Both the position numbers and the translations under genes were made by a program. From Limnohabitans sp. 103DPR2 (GTDB lineage Bacteria; Pseudomonadota; Gammaproteobacteria; Burkholderiales; Burkholderiaceae_C), in NCBI RefSeq assembly GCF_001412575.1, contig NZ_CP011834.1, forward strand, positions 1,302,001 to 1,366,000: a DNA stretch of 64,000 nucleotides, written 5' to 3'. Of the stretch, positions 37,379 to 47,352 are shown piece by piece. The notes under the pieces were generated by a model. That model was not told where the DNA came from, did no database searches, and saw only the letters and a list, made by a program, of their open reading frames with translations. Every line of letters begins with the position of its first letter. The first letter of the stretch is position 1.

Positions 37379-40300
37379 GCAATATGAGCACCTTGGCCAC
37401 TCACAAACTCGATGTGTTGAAACTGCCCCTTCAAGGCATTCAACTGATTGAAGCCAGTGCAGGTACCGGCAAAACTTGGACGCTGGCAGCCTTGTATGTG
37501 CGCCTGATCTTGGGCCATGGTTGGCAAGGTCAGGGCTTGATGCCACCGCAAATTCTGGTCATGACCTTCACAGAAGCCGCCACCGCTGAACTGCGCGATC
37601 GCATTCGCTCACGCTTGGCGCAAGCAGCGCAGTTTTTCAGAGGCCAGGTGCAAGACGCAGATGATTTTCTGCGCGATTTACAAGCCACGCTAGGCACCGA
37701 GCACAATGCTGCGCATGCCGCGCGTTTAGAAGAGGCAGCGCAGTGGATGGACGAGGCCGCCACCTACACCATCCACAGTTGGTCCAGTCGCATGCTCCGG
37801 CAGCACGCCTTCGACAGCCAAAGTTTGTTTGACCAGAAACGCTTGGACGATGCGCCTGCTTTGAAGCTGAAGTTGGTCAAAGATTACTGGCGTGAATTTG
37901 TCTATCCACTGGAGGGTCAGCAGCTTGGGGCCCTCAAGGCTTTGGGGGCGACACCCGATGCGCTTTTGAAAAACATCCAATCGCATTGGCAGAAGTTTGA
38001 AAAATCGCCCGGTGGATTTCCCGACGCGTCGCAAGACCCTGATCCTCAAGCCGCCTTGAAGGCGTGGGCGCAGTGGCGATCAACGTGCGATGAATTGGAG
38101 TCGACTGCGCGGCAGTTGATGGCCGAGCACATGGCCATCGCTTTGAATCAGTTAAACAATGCACTGGCCAAAGACCTGAAGGGCAACATCTATGTTCCCA
38201 AGAAGCATGGCTACTTTATTTCTCACTTGTCGGAATGGGCCTCCGGTGAAGAAGCCGACATCGACACCCTGAAAAAGTTCACCCTTGAAAAGCTCAATGC
38301 CAGCTTGAAAAAAGATGCGTCGCCAATGCTGGATGCGCACGGTGTGTGGTCGGCCATTGGCCAGTGGATGATGCACCTCGAAGCAGAACCCGATGTGGGT
38401 GTGGACCTGCTTCAACACGCTGCAGTCAAAGTGGGGCGTGCCTATTTGCAGCAAAAGAAAAACTTGGCCAGTTTTGATTTTTCAGATTTGCTGCAACGAC
38501 TGCATGCAGCCTTGCATGCGGATGGCAGTCGTTTGCCCGCCATCATTCGCGCGCAATTTCCAGTGGCCTTGGTTGATGAGTTTCAAGACACTGATCCTTG
38601 GCAATACGAATCCTTGTCTTGTATCTACGGCGCCAACTCATCGCCGGAACAAGATCACGCGCAATCACTGACGCCCAGCGCGTTCTTGATGATTGGTGAT
38701 CCAAAGCAAGCCATCTACAGCTTCCGCGGTGCAGACCTGCCAACCTATTTGAACGCACGTCATGCCGCTGAATCAATTTGGACTTTGACGGAAAATTTCC
38801 GTTCCAGCCAAGAAGTGGTCCATGCGGTCAATCATCTCTTTGTTCAAGCACAAGCGCCATTTGGAGAAGTGCCCTTTGAACAGGTGCAAACGCCTACACC
38901 GGCCAAAGCCACAAGCCTGCTCTTTCCAAATGGGCAAAAAGTACCCGCGCTGACGGTGTGGCACCTACACGCAGACAAACCCCTCAGTGGCACCCAGTAT
39001 GGCGACGCCATGGCGCACATTTGCGCCACCCAAATGGTCAGCTTGCTGAACCAACGCGTTGCGCAACCTGGTCACATGGCCGTGTTGGTACGAGACGGCA
39101 ATGAGGCCAAAAAAATTCGACAAGCCCTCGCTCAACGCGGTGTTCGCAGCGTCTACTTGTCCGACCGCGACAGTGTTTATGCCACCCGCGAAGCGCTTGA
39201 CCTCGCTTGCATCTTAGAAGCTGTTTTGCAGGCGCGCAATGCCAAGCTGCTGCGCGCCGCTTTGACCACGCGCACTTTGTGTTTAAGCCTGGCTGAAATT
39301 GAACAGTCGATCAACGACGAGGCCGCATGGGACATCTGGGTCGAGCGCTTCAATGCTTGGCACACCACGTGGCAGCGTCAAGGCTTTTTGCCCATGCTCT
39401 ACAAAATGGTGCACGAGCAAGACATCGGCAGGCGCATGCAGGCAGAGGGTGACACCGCCGAGCGGCGCTTGACCAACCTCTTGCATTTGGGTGAGTTGTT
39501 GCAGTCTGCCAGCCTCAGTTTGCAAGGTGAGACAGCGTTGTTGCGGTTTTTAACCGACCAATTGGCCAACCCGCAAGCGCAAGGTGAAGCGGCGCAAATG
39601 CGCCTTGAAACCGATGCGCAATTGGTACAGGTCATCACCTTTCACAAGGCCAAAGGCTTGCAGTACCCCCTGGTCTTCTTGCCGTTTGTGTCCAACTTCC
39701 GAGAGGACAAGGACGAGTCACTTCGCTCCCCTGAAGAGCGCTTGCAAGAAGACATTCGCTTGTTATACGTGGCACTCACCCGGGCCCAGCAAGCCATGTG
39801 GATGGGCGTTGCCAAGCGCAAGGACGATTTCAAAGCCAAAGAAGCACAAGCGCAAAGTGCCCTGAGCGTTTTGTTGAGGCGCACATCGGTCGATGACTTG
39901 CAAGAGAAATTGCAAAACTGGGCTGCCTGCGAAGACATCGACGTGGTGTCTGCGCCTGAGGCCAACGACCATTTCTATGAGTCACCTCAAATCACGCAAG
40001 AAGAAGCGCCAACGCCAGCCAGACAACCGACACGCACCTTGCCCCGCTCGGGATGGACCGCCAGCTTCAGTGCTTTGACCCGTAATTTGTCCGGCAGCCA
40101 TGCGCTGTCCTTGGGTTCGGACTCTGACTCGGGCTTGGCGCGGGAGGCGCGTTGGTTAGATTCGCAAATCGACAACCCGGTTGCAAAACCCGACGACCTG
40201 AATCCTGAAGAAACCACGGCCAACACCATCGCCTCACAGCCTTTGTACAACGCGTTTCCTGCAGGCAGTGCCTACGGCACTTTGCTGCACGACATCTTTG

Positions 40301-41019
40301 AATGGCAACTCAAAGAGAGTTGGCCATTGTTGCAGGAAGCGCACGCCATTTCTGCAGAAACCAACATCCGCTGGCAGCGCTGGTGGCAAACCCAAGCCGA
40401 CAGCTTGCAACTCAGCCCCGAGCACCAAAACCTCTGCCTGCAACTCATTCGCCAATGCGCCTCCACTCAATTGGAACAATTGGGGTCAGATCAACATTGT
40501 TTCAGTTTGTCCCAACTGAACAGCCTCAACGCGTGGCCCGAAATGGGTTTCACATTCAAAACACATGGTGTGTCAACACAGCAAATTGACCATCTCATCA
40601 GCCAAGCGGTGCATCCAGGCCAAGCGCGTCCCAGCTTGCAAGCGCAACAACTGAATGGTTTGTTGACAGGCTTCATGGACATTGTGTTGGAACATCAAGG
40701 TCGCTATTACGTGCTCGATTACAAATCGAACAAGCTACCCCTTTACACACAAGACAGCATCGAGGCCAGCATGTTGAGCCATCGCTATGAAGTGCAATAC
40801 ACCTTGTACATCTTGGCCGTTCACCGTCTTTTGAAATCGCGCTTGAAACATTACAACTACGAGCAGCACATTGGCGGCGTGCTGTACCTTTACTTGCGCG
40901 GCATCGACCAAGTGGGGCAGGGGGTGTATTTCAACAAACCACCCCTTGCGCTGATTGAAGCCCTCGATGACGCTTTCAAAGCGGTGCCATCTGCTGTTGC
41001 CGTGGAGGGTGTCGCATGA
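37375..41019 (+). CDS. recB: RecBCD exonuclease V, beta subunit
   Basis: 1214-residue 3'-5' helicase and nuclease. The UvrD-type motor has Walker A ASAGTGKTWTLAALY near residues 25-39, LVMTFTEAATAELRDRI, Walker B VALVDEFQDTDPWQY, GDPKQAIYSFRGAD, and TFHKAKGLQYPLVFLPF. The C-terminal nuclease has D1102 in GFMDIVLE and D1115 with K1117 in VLDYKSNKL; the 13-residue spacing equals E. coli D1067/D1080/K1082. The gene starts in the recC stop codon and ends in the recD start codon. All key catalytic residues that I can check are intact. Confidence 0.97.
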   Translation: MSNMSTLATHKLDVLKLPLQGIQLIEASAGTGKTWTLAALYVRLILGHGWQGQGLMPPQILVMTFTEAATAELRDRIRSRLAQAAQFFRGQVQDADDFLRDLQATLGTEHNAAHAARLEEAAQWMDEAATYTIHSWSSRMLRQHAFDSQSLFDQKRLDDAPALKLKLVKDYWREFVYPLEGQQLGALKALGATPDALLKNIQSHWQKFEKSPGGFPDASQDPDPQAALKAWAQWRSTCDELESTARQLMAEHMAIALNQLNNALAKDLKGNIYVPKKHGYFISHLSEWASGEEADIDTLKKFTLEKLNASLKKDASPMLDAHGVWSAIGQWMMHLEAEPDVGVDLLQHAAVKVGRAYLQQKKNLASFDFSDLLQRLHAALHADGSRLPAIIRAQFPVALVDEFQDTDPWQYESLSCIYGANSSPEQDHAQSLTPSAFLMIGDPKQAIYSFRGADLPTYLNARHAAESIWTLTENFRSSQEVVHAVNHLFVQAQAPFGEVPFEQVQTPTPAKATSLLFPNGQKVPALTVWHLHADKPLSGTQYGDAMAHICATQMVSLLNQRVAQPGHMAVLVRDGNEAKKIRQALAQRGVRSVYLSDRDSVYATREALDLACILEAVLQARNAKLLRAALTTRTLCLSLAEIEQSINDEAAWDIWVERFNAWHTTWQRQGFLPMLYKMVHEQDIGRRMQAEGDTAERRLTNLLHLGELLQSASLSLQGETALLRFLTDQLANPQAQGEAAQMRLETDAQLVQVITFHKAKGLQYPLVFLPFVSNFREDKDESLRSPEERLQEDIRLLYVALTRAQQAMWMGVAKRKDDFKAKEAQAQSALSVLLRRTSVDDLQEKLQNWAACEDIDVVSAPEANDHFYESPQITQEEAPTPARQPTRTLPRSGWTASFSALTRNLSGSHALSLGSDSDSGLAREARWLDSQIDNPVAKPDDLNPEETTANTIASQPLYNAFPAGSAYGTLLHDIFEWQLKESWPLLQEAHAISAETNIRWQRWWQTQADSLQLSPEHQNLCLQLIRQCASTQLEQLGSDQHCFSLSQLNSLNAWPEMGFTFKTHGVSTQQIDHLISQAVHPGQARPSLQAQQLNGLLTGFMDIVLEHQGRYYVLDYKSNKLPLYTQDSIEASMLSHRYEVQYTLYILAVHRLLKSRLKHYNYEQHIGGVLYLYLRGIDQVGQGVYFNKPPLALIEALDDAFKAVPSAVAVEGVA

Positions 41020-43004
41020 GCTTGCAACTTTCCACTCTGCCAAAGTTCAATGTGCCTCAACCCTTAGCCGCTCCAGCCGGTTCGGCCACTTCAGTCACTT
41101 GGCCGTGGACGCCTTTGGATGTGGCCTGGTTGAAATTTTTGAATTCGCATCAAGCCAGCACCGATCCTTTGCATGATGTGATGGCGCTGTTGGTCAGTTA
41201 CCAAATGGGACGCGGCCACGCCTGCTTAGACTTGGCTTTTTTATGGCAAGACCCGTCGCATTTGCTCGACTGGTCGGATGCGCAAGTGAAAGCCTTAAAG
41301 CAGCAAAGCACGCATGCAAAAGAGGCACCCGCAGACTTGTTTTCTGAGACCGTGAACCCATGGGCCGAGGCCGCCAAATCCATGCCATGGGCAATGGGTG
41401 ATCATTCGCCCATGGTCTTGTCCAAGCAGGCGGACGGTCAGCCTCGACGCGTTTATTTAAGGCGTGCATGGCAAGCAGAGCAAAGCATTCAAGCCGCCAT
41501 TCAAGTGCGCCTGGCCACTCAGTTCGAAGTACCCCAAGATACTGAAGAAAAACTCAAGGCTTTGTTTGGTGATGAAGCGCAAGCCACAGATTGGCAGCGC
41601 GTTGCATGTGCCAAGGCTTTGCGCGCTGGCATCACCCTCATCACGGGCGGCCCTGGCACCGGCAAGACCACCACCGTGGTTCGCCTCTTGGCATTGCTGC
41701 AAGGTGCGGCGAAAGATCAACAGCAAACTTTGCGCATTCATTTGGCCGCCCCCACAGGCAAGGCTGCAAGCCGTTTGAGTGCATCGATTCAATCGGCTTT
41801 GGCCAGTTTGCCAGAGGGCTGGGCAGAGGGCATTCCTTCCCAAGCGGTCACCTTGCACCAACTGTTGCAATACAACCCAGATGCTGCAGCTAGAAAAGCC
41901 CCCATCTTGGCCACTGACTTGGTGGTGGTCGATGAAGCGTCCATGATTGATTTGGAACTGATGGCCCGCTTGATGGCGTGTGTGCCTGCACATGCACGAT
42001 TGGTTTTGTTGGGTGACAAAGACCAATTGGCCTCGGTCGAAGCAGGTGCTGTGTGGTCGCAATTGTGCGAAGGTGCAGTGCAGTCGGATGAGCAAACACA
42101 AGCGCACAACAACACCGCCTACACATTGACTGAACAAACCGCTGTGCTGCATGTCAGTCGGCGCTTTGATGCTAACAGTGCCATCGGTCAATGGGCCAAG
42201 CTGATCAATGAAGGTCAGCACGAAGCGCTCAAAGAACAATGGCAGGCATTGCCCATCACCGGTCAATCGCCGTCCGATGAATTGACGGAAATTCAGCGCT
42301 GGCCAGACGCATGGCGCGAAAGATCACAGGGCGCATTGCATCCCGAGGTGGTGAATGCTTTGAAGTTGGGCTGGACGCATTGGTTGTCTGAGTTAAAGCC
42401 GCTTCTTCAAACAGGCGCAGTGTGCGACAACGCGCAAGCTTTGAAATTGATCAACAGTTTTTCGGAATTTCAGGTGCTGTGTGCTCTGAGACAAGGCGCC
42501 TGGGGCGTGCAAGCCTTGAACGATCGCATTGCAGTGGCTTTGGGCCTGAGTGCCAATCGTGACAAGAGCTTTCAGCCGCAGACTTCGAAAGATAACTGGT
42601 TCGTTGGCCGACCCATCATGGTCACGCGCAACGACTATCACTTGAACCTCATGAACGGTGATGTAGGTCAATGTTTGCCAACCGCAAACGGATTGCGCGT
42701 GGCATTCCCAGATGGCGAAGGTGGCGTGCGTTGGGTTCTGCCTTCGCGCCTGGATGCGGTAGAAACCGTGTGGGCCATGACCGTTCACAAATCACAGGGC
42801 TCTGAATACGACCATGTGCTGATGGTGCTGCCTGATCGCGATGCGCCTGTATTGACATGCGAGTTGCTGTACACCGGCGTGACCCGTGCCAAAACCCAGC
42901 TCACTTGGTGGGCTCCGAATCCCGCTGTCTTGTTCAACGCTGTGCGCCAACGGGTCACCCGAAGTGGCGGTTTGGCCGATGGCTTGTTTCATCCGGCAAA
43001 ATAA
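41016..43004 (+). CDS. recD: RecBCD exonuclease V, alpha subunit
   Basis: 662-residue 5'-3' superfamily 1B helicase. Walker A is LITGGPGTGKTTT at about residues 208-220, followed by LAAPTGKAASRLSASI, VVVDEASMIDLELMARL, LLGDKDQLASVEAG and the C-terminal AMTVHKSQGSEYDHVLMVLP and LYTGVTRAKTQL. The N-terminal region binds RecB. It is the RecBCD-type RecD1 and not the stand-alone RecD2. The next gene, an exonuclease, starts 28 bases downstream and may be in the same transcript. Confidence 0.96.
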   Translation: MSLQLSTLPKFNVPQPLAAPAGSATSVTWPWTPLDVAWLKFLNSHQASTDPLHDVMALLVSYQMGRGHACLDLAFLWQDPSHLLDWSDAQVKALKQQSTHAKEAPADLFSETVNPWAEAAKSMPWAMGDHSPMVLSKQADGQPRRVYLRRAWQAEQSIQAAIQVRLATQFEVPQDTEEKLKALFGDEAQATDWQRVACAKALRAGITLITGGPGTGKTTTVVRLLALLQGAAKDQQQTLRIHLAAPTGKAASRLSASIQSALASLPEGWAEGIPSQAVTLHQLLQYNPDAAARKAPILATDLVVVDEASMIDLELMARLMACVPAHARLVLLGDKDQLASVEAGAVWSQLCEGAVQSDEQTQAHNNTAYTLTEQTAVLHVSRRFDANSAIGQWAKLINEGQHEALKEQWQALPITGQSPSDELTEIQRWPDAWRERSQGALHPEVVNALKLGWTHWLSELKPLLQTGAVCDNAQALKLINSFSEFQVLCALRQGAWGVQALNDRIAVALGLSANRDKSFQPQTSKDNWFVGRPIMVTRNDYHLNLMNGDVGQCLPTANGLRVAFPDGEGGVRWVLPSRLDAVETVWAMTVHKSQGSEYDHVLMVLPDRDAPVLTCELLYTGVTRAKTQLTWWAPNPAVLFNAVRQRVTRSGGLADGLFHPAK

Positions 43005-43032
43005 GACCTTTTACAGATCCAGTGAGTTCGCG

Positions 43033-43947
43033 ATGAATTTTGATGATATGGCCGATCAGCTCTCGGCGCACCCCGACTTCAAAGTCAAGCGACGCTTGGT
43101 GCCCATTTTGGATTTTGGCCCTGGTACGGGTGGTCCCACCCAACGCGTGTTGATCTTGGACACCGAGACAACGGGCCTTGATTGGCGAGCAGAAAGCATC
43201 ATTGAGTTGGCCATGCTGGCTGTGGACGTGGACATGCAAACCGGCAAACCCGTGGGTGAGGTTGAAGTCTATGAAGACTTCGAAGACCCAGGTCGTCCTA
43301 TTCCCCCCGAGATTGTCAAGCTCACGGGCATCACGGCGCAAGACGTGAAGGGTCAAAGATTGAATGAAGAAAAAATCAAAGACATGGTGGAGCGTGCTGA
43401 CCTGATCGTGGCGCACAACGCTGGCTTTGATCGCCCCTTCGTTGAAAATCGTCTTGAAGTGTTTGAACACAAGGCTTGGGCCTGTTCGTTCCAAGGCATC
43501 GATTGGAAAGCCCAAGGCTTGGGCTCCGCTAAATTAGAGTTTTTGTGCAGCGAGTTGGGTTGGTTCTACGACGCCCACCGTGCACAGGTAGACTGCCATG
43601 CCTTGCTGCGTGTCTTGTCAACGCCTTTGAAATCAGACAAACCAGAAGGTGCTGTCACGGGTCTCTTGCAACTCTTCAAGGCGTCCCAAAACGCTCGCAC
43701 TGTGGTCAAAGCCTTCGGCTCCCCCTTTGAAACCAAAGACAAGCTCAAATCCCGCGGCTACCGCTGGGACGCAGAAGCCAGAGTTTGGTACACCGCTGTG
43801 AAATCAGCAGACGCTTTGGATGCCGAAGCCGAATGGCTTAAAGCGGAGGTTTATGGGGGCAGGGCAGCCCGAATTGGGCTTGAAACGCAAGACGCGCGGG
43901 TCCAGTTTTCCAGTCGAAGTGGCAAATCAGGTGACCGCATCCTGTAA
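43033..43947 (+). CDS. DnaQ-like DEDDh 3'-5' exonuclease with extra C-terminal domain
   Basis: From the ATG at 43033 it has 304 residues. The exonuclease domain carries ExoI LILDTETTGLDW, ExoII VAHNAGFDRPFVE and ExoIII AHRAQVDCHAL, the DEDDh set found in DNA polymerase III epsilon, but no polymerase-binding tail. From about residue 230 a small second domain follows, FETKDKLKSRGYRWDAEARVWYTAV, which resembles DUF5710-type modules seen in DNA-processing proteins. The position directly after recD suggests a DNA-end trimming role. The final 25 residues look unstructured. Confidence 0.88.
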   Translation: MNFDDMADQLSAHPDFKVKRRLVPILDFGPGTGGPTQRVLILDTETTGLDWRAESIIELAMLAVDVDMQTGKPVGEVEVYEDFEDPGRPIPPEIVKLTGITAQDVKGQRLNEEKIKDMVERADLIVAHNAGFDRPFVENRLEVFEHKAWACSFQGIDWKAQGLGSAKLEFLCSELGWFYDAHRAQVDCHALLRVLSTPLKSDKPEGAVTGLLQLFKASQNARTVVKAFGSPFETKDKLKSRGYRWDAEARVWYTAVKSADALDAEAEWLKAEVYGGRAARIGLETQDARVQFSSRSGKSGDRIL

Positions 43948-44076
43948 TTTGAAAGATTTCGAGCGCTCTGAGGGCGGCGCAGGGCGCCAAAGACTGGGAT
44001 AATCGCGGGTTCGGGAATTTATCTTTTCCATTCCGGAAAATGCACATTCCCCTCCCTTTTGAAGAGCATCCCAGCC

Positions 44077-45738
44077 ATGGCCCAATACGTTTTTTCCATG
44101 AACCGCGTCGGCAAGATCGTGCCGCCGAAGCGTCAAATTCTCAAAGACATTTCCCTCAGCTTCTTCCCTGGCGCCAAAATTGGTGTGCTCGGCTTGAACG
44201 GTTCCGGCAAGTCCACCTTGCTGAAAATCATGGCCGGCATCGACAAGGAAATTGAAGGCGAAGCCATTCCCATGGCCGGACTCAAAATTGGGTATCTGCC
44301 CCAAGAGCCCCAAATGGACCCCAACGAAACCGTGCGCGAAGCGGTTGAAGGCGGCATGGGCGAAGTGAAAGCGGCGCAGGCTCGACTCGAAGAAGTCTAT
44401 GCAGCCTACGCTGAAGAAGACGCCGACTTCGATGCGCTCGCCGCCGAGCAAGCTAAGTTGGAAGCCATCATTTCCACAGCGGGCGATGCGTCCGATCACC
44501 AACTCGAAATTGCAGCTGACGCTTTGCGTTTGCCCCCGTGGGATGCCGTCATTGGCAAACTCTCTGGTGGTGAAAAACGCCGCGTCGCTTTGTGCCGCTT
44601 GTTGCTCAGCCGCCCCGACATGTTGCTGCTGGACGAACCCACCAACCACTTGGACGCAGAAAGTGTCGATTGGCTTGAGTTGTTCTTGCAACGCTTCCCC
44701 GGCACCGTGGTGGCCATTACCCACGACCGTTACTTCCTAGACAACGCGGCCGAATGGATTTTGGAATTGGACCGTGGTCACGGCATTCCTTACAAAGGCA
44801 ACTACTCCACTTGGTTGGAGCAAAAAGAAGCCCGCTTGGAGCAAGAACAGCGCACCGAAGACGCTCGCACCAAGGCCATGAAAAAGGAATTGGAATGGGC
44901 ACGTTCCAACCCCAAAGGTCGCCAGGCCAAGAGCAAGGCCCGTTTGGCACGCTTCGAGGAATTGAGCGATTACGACTACCAAAAGCGCAATGAAACACAG
45001 GAAATTTTCATTCCGGTGGCTGAGCGTTTGGGCAATGAAGTGTTCGAATTCACCAACGTCAGCAAGTCCTTCGGCGACCGTTTGCTGATCGACAACCTCA
45101 GCTTCAAAGTACCCGCTGGCGCCATCGTCGGCATCATCGGCCCTAACGGTGCCGGTAAATCAACTTTGTTCAAACTGATTGCTGGCAAAGAGCAACCAGA
45201 CAGTGGCACGATCAAGGTTGGTCAGACCGTCAAGATGGCCTTCGTTGACCAAAACCGGGACGACTTGTCCAACGAAAAAACCGTTTGGGAAGATGTGTCC
45301 GGTGGCCTCGACATCATCACTGTCGGCAAATTCCAAATGCCAAGCCGTGCCTATTGCGGCCGCTTCAACTTCAATGGTGGCGACCAACAAAAGAAAGTCG
45401 GCATGCTGTCGGGTGGTGAGCGCGGTCGTTTGCACTTGGCCAAAACACTGATCGAAGGCGGCAACGTGTTGCTGCTGGACGAACCCTCCAACGACTTGGA
45501 CGTGGAAACATTGCGCGCCTTGGAAGATGCCTTGCTGGAGTTTGCAGGCTCGGTCATGGTCATCAGCCACGATCGTTGGTTCCTTGACCGCATTGCGACC
45601 CACATCTTGGCCGCCGAAGGCGACAGCCAGTGGGTGTTCTTTGACGGCAACTACCAAGAGTACGAAGCCGACAAGAAAAAACGTTTGGGCGAAGAGGGCG
45701 CCAAGCCCAAGCGCGTGCGTTTCAAGGCCTTGAAGTAA
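44077..45738 (+). CDS. ettA: Energy-dependent translational throttle EttA (ABC-F ATPase)
   Basis: ABC-F protein acting at the ribosomal E site to gate entry into elongation in response to the ATP/ADP ratio. Start at the ATG at 44077 gives 553 residues and the near-identical family N-terminus MAQYVFSMNRVGKIVPPKR. Two ATPase domains: Walker A GLNGSGKSTLL (39-49) and GPNGAGKSTLF, signatures LSGGEKRRVAL and LSGGERGRLHL, Walker B LLLDEPTNHLDAESV and LLLDEPSNDLDVETL. Between them lies the basic coiled-coil P-site tRNA interaction motif, and the arm insertion is present in domain 1. High similarity to E. coli EttA (555 residues) supports the name. Confidence 0.96.
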   Translation: MAQYVFSMNRVGKIVPPKRQILKDISLSFFPGAKIGVLGLNGSGKSTLLKIMAGIDKEIEGEAIPMAGLKIGYLPQEPQMDPNETVREAVEGGMGEVKAAQARLEEVYAAYAEEDADFDALAAEQAKLEAIISTAGDASDHQLEIAADALRLPPWDAVIGKLSGGEKRRVALCRLLLSRPDMLLLDEPTNHLDAESVDWLELFLQRFPGTVVAITHDRYFLDNAAEWILELDRGHGIPYKGNYSTWLEQKEARLEQEQRTEDARTKAMKKELEWARSNPKGRQAKSKARLARFEELSDYDYQKRNETQEIFIPVAERLGNEVFEFTNVSKSFGDRLLIDNLSFKVPAGAIVGIIGPNGAGKSTLFKLIAGKEQPDSGTIKVGQTVKMAFVDQNRDDLSNEKTVWEDVSGGLDIITVGKFQMPSRAYCGRFNFNGGDQQKKVGMLSGGERGRLHLAKTLIEGGNVLLLDEPSNDLDVETLRALEDALLEFAGSVMVISHDRWFLDRIATHILAAEGDSQWVFFDGNYQEYEADKKKRLGEEGAKPKRVRFKALK

Positions 45739-45774
45739 TTCTTTGGCTGCAAAATTTATGCGCGGAGCTGTGCC

Positions 45775-46509
45775 ATGAAACCCATGCGCCTTGAAGACAT
45801 TCTCTTCAGCCAAGGTTTCGGCACTCGCCGCGTTTGCGCAGGCTTGGTGCAGCAGGGCTACGTCAGCGTCAATGGCGAGGTGCAAGAAGACCCCGGCGCT
45901 TTCTTCGACCCCGAAAACCTCAAGTTCAAAGTGCAGGGCACCGAGTGGCCGTACTTTGACCGTGCCTACCTCATGCTGCACAAGCCCACAGGCACTGAGT
46001 GTTCGCAAAAGCCATCCACATGGCCCAGCATTTACACCTTGCTGCCTTCGCCCTTAAGAACGCGTCCCCAAAAGGCCGCTGTGCAAGGCGTGCAAGCAGT
46101 GGGCCGCCTAGACCAAGACACCACGGGCTTGTTATTGCTGACCGATGACGGCAAGTTCATTCACCGCATGAGCTCGCCCAAGCACCACATGTCCAAGGTG
46201 TACGAGGTGACTACCAAGCACGAGATCACCTACAGCCAAGTTGAAAAATTGTTGGCCGGCGTGGTGTTGGACGACAGTCCCAAACCCGTCAAAGCCGCGG
46301 CTTGCGAAAAAGTGTCAGACACACATTTGAGGCTCACGCTCACCGAAGGCAAGTACCACCAAGTTAAACGCATGCTGGCGGCAGTAGGCAATCGGGTTGA
46401 AGGTTTGCACCGCAGTGCCATCGGCAATTTGCAATTGCCTGAAGATTTGGCGGCAGGTCAGTGGCGTTGGATTTTGCCCAGCGAACTTGAGAAATATTTC
46501 AAAGCCTGA
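45775..46509 (+). CDS. rsuA: RsuA-family pseudouridine synthase (16S rRNA U516)
   Basis: 244-residue pseudouridine synthase. An N-terminal S4-like RNA-binding domain (MRLEDILFSQGFGTRRVCAGLVQQGYVSVNGE) is followed by the catalytic domain with the nucleophile D113 in AVGRLDQDTTGLLLLTDDG and the family end block LTEGKYHQVKRMLAAVGNRVEGLHRSAIGNL. The length and S4 domain place it with RsuA rather than RluB/E/F, but the exact target uridine is inferred. The 3' end overlaps the convergent hydrolase gene by 52 bases, the longest overlap in the window. Confidence 0.88.
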   Translation: MKPMRLEDILFSQGFGTRRVCAGLVQQGYVSVNGEVQEDPGAFFDPENLKFKVQGTEWPYFDRAYLMLHKPTGTECSQKPSTWPSIYTLLPSPLRTRPQKAAVQGVQAVGRLDQDTTGLLLLTDDGKFIHRMSSPKHHMSKVYEVTTKHEITYSQVEKLLAGVVLDDSPKPVKAAACEKVSDTHLRLTLTEGKYHQVKRMLAAVGNRVEGLHRSAIGNLQLPEDLAAGQWRWILPSELEKYFKA

Positions 46510-47261
46510 AGCACTCGCTGGGGTTGGTCTTTGTGCGGACTGTGGCCACACTGGGACAACTTGACCACTTGGGTATGTGGCACCTGCTCAGCAATCTCAT
46601 CAATCTGCGCCATGGTGCCGTAAGCATCGTCCATGCCCTGGATGGCCAACAAGGGGGCTTGAATGTGGTGCAGCAAAGGGCGAATGTCGAAGCTTCTAAA
46701 TTCTTCACTCAGCCACACATCGTTCCATTGCCAAAACGCCACATCGACATCTTTGTGAAACGCCGCAAGCCTCGGCTTTAATTTGTCATAGTTGTCTCGG
46801 GCTTGAGAAATGGCCTGAATGGAAATGTCTTCCACCATCACATGCGGCGCCATGACAACGCAAGAAGCCACCTCAAATTGACTGGCATGAATCAAGGCGA
46901 TGGTGCCGCCATCTGAGTGACCGATCAGCAGGGGGCTTTGAATGTTCAAGGCTGCCAGCAAAGCGGGCAAAACCACCTGTGCTTCATGGTGCATGTAGTC
47001 GGCACGAAGGCGCCCAGCGCCGCGCACATCCGGGATGCCCTCGGACTGACCATAACCTCTGCGTGAATAAACCCACCCCTCGCAATCTAAGCTTTCGCAA
47101 ACTTTTTGGGGCCAATCTTTCCACAAGGCCACACTGCCCAGACCTTCGTGCAAAAAGACACAGCTGGGTTTGGGCGAGAGCGTGTTCGAGGCTTGCGCGC
47201 GAGGAATGTGGAGAACCTCTAATTCAAGACCTTTGACGGCGATCAAAGTAGGTGACGTCAT
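46458..47261 (-). CDS. Alpha/beta-hydrolase
   Basis: From the ATG at 47261 (a GTG lies two codons upstream) it has 267 residues with the hydrolase fold: FLHEGLGSVALWKDWP oxyanion region, nucleophile S116 in LIGHSDGGTIAL, acid in IQGMDDAYG, and the catalytic His in SQCGHSPHKDQP. GHSDGG and SRRGYGQSEG resemble lipase/esterases acting on small esters. No signal peptide. The 3' end overlaps rsuA, and the gene stands alone on its strand. Substrate unknown. Confidence 0.87.
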   Translation of the reverse strand: MTSPTLIAVKGLELEVLHIPRAQASNTLSPKPSCVFLHEGLGSVALWKDWPQKVCESLDCEGWVYSRRGYGQSEGIPDVRGAGRLRADYMHHEAQVVLPALLAALNIQSPLLIGHSDGGTIALIHASQFEVASCVVMAPHVMVEDISIQAISQARDNYDKLKPRLAAFHKDVDVAFWQWNDVWLSEEFRSFDIRPLLHHIQAPLLAIQGMDDAYGTMAQIDEIAEQVPHTQVVKLSQCGHSPHKDQPQRVLQALKYFSSSLGKIQRH

Positions 47262-47352
47262 GCGCACATTTTGACATCAGAATGTCCTTAATTTGTCAAA
47301 GTTAGAGGCCATGCCCCAACGCGCTGTTGCAATACCCCAGTACACTTGAGGG

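Noticed and set aside
45160..46008. 282-codon open frame opposite ettA and rsuA
   Set aside because: Crosses two well-supported genes on the other strand and has no ribosome site or family signal.
47271..47286. GACAT-N4-ATGTC inverted repeat before the propeller gene
   Set aside because: Five-base arms occur often by chance; no matching regulator or conserved spacing to support an operator.
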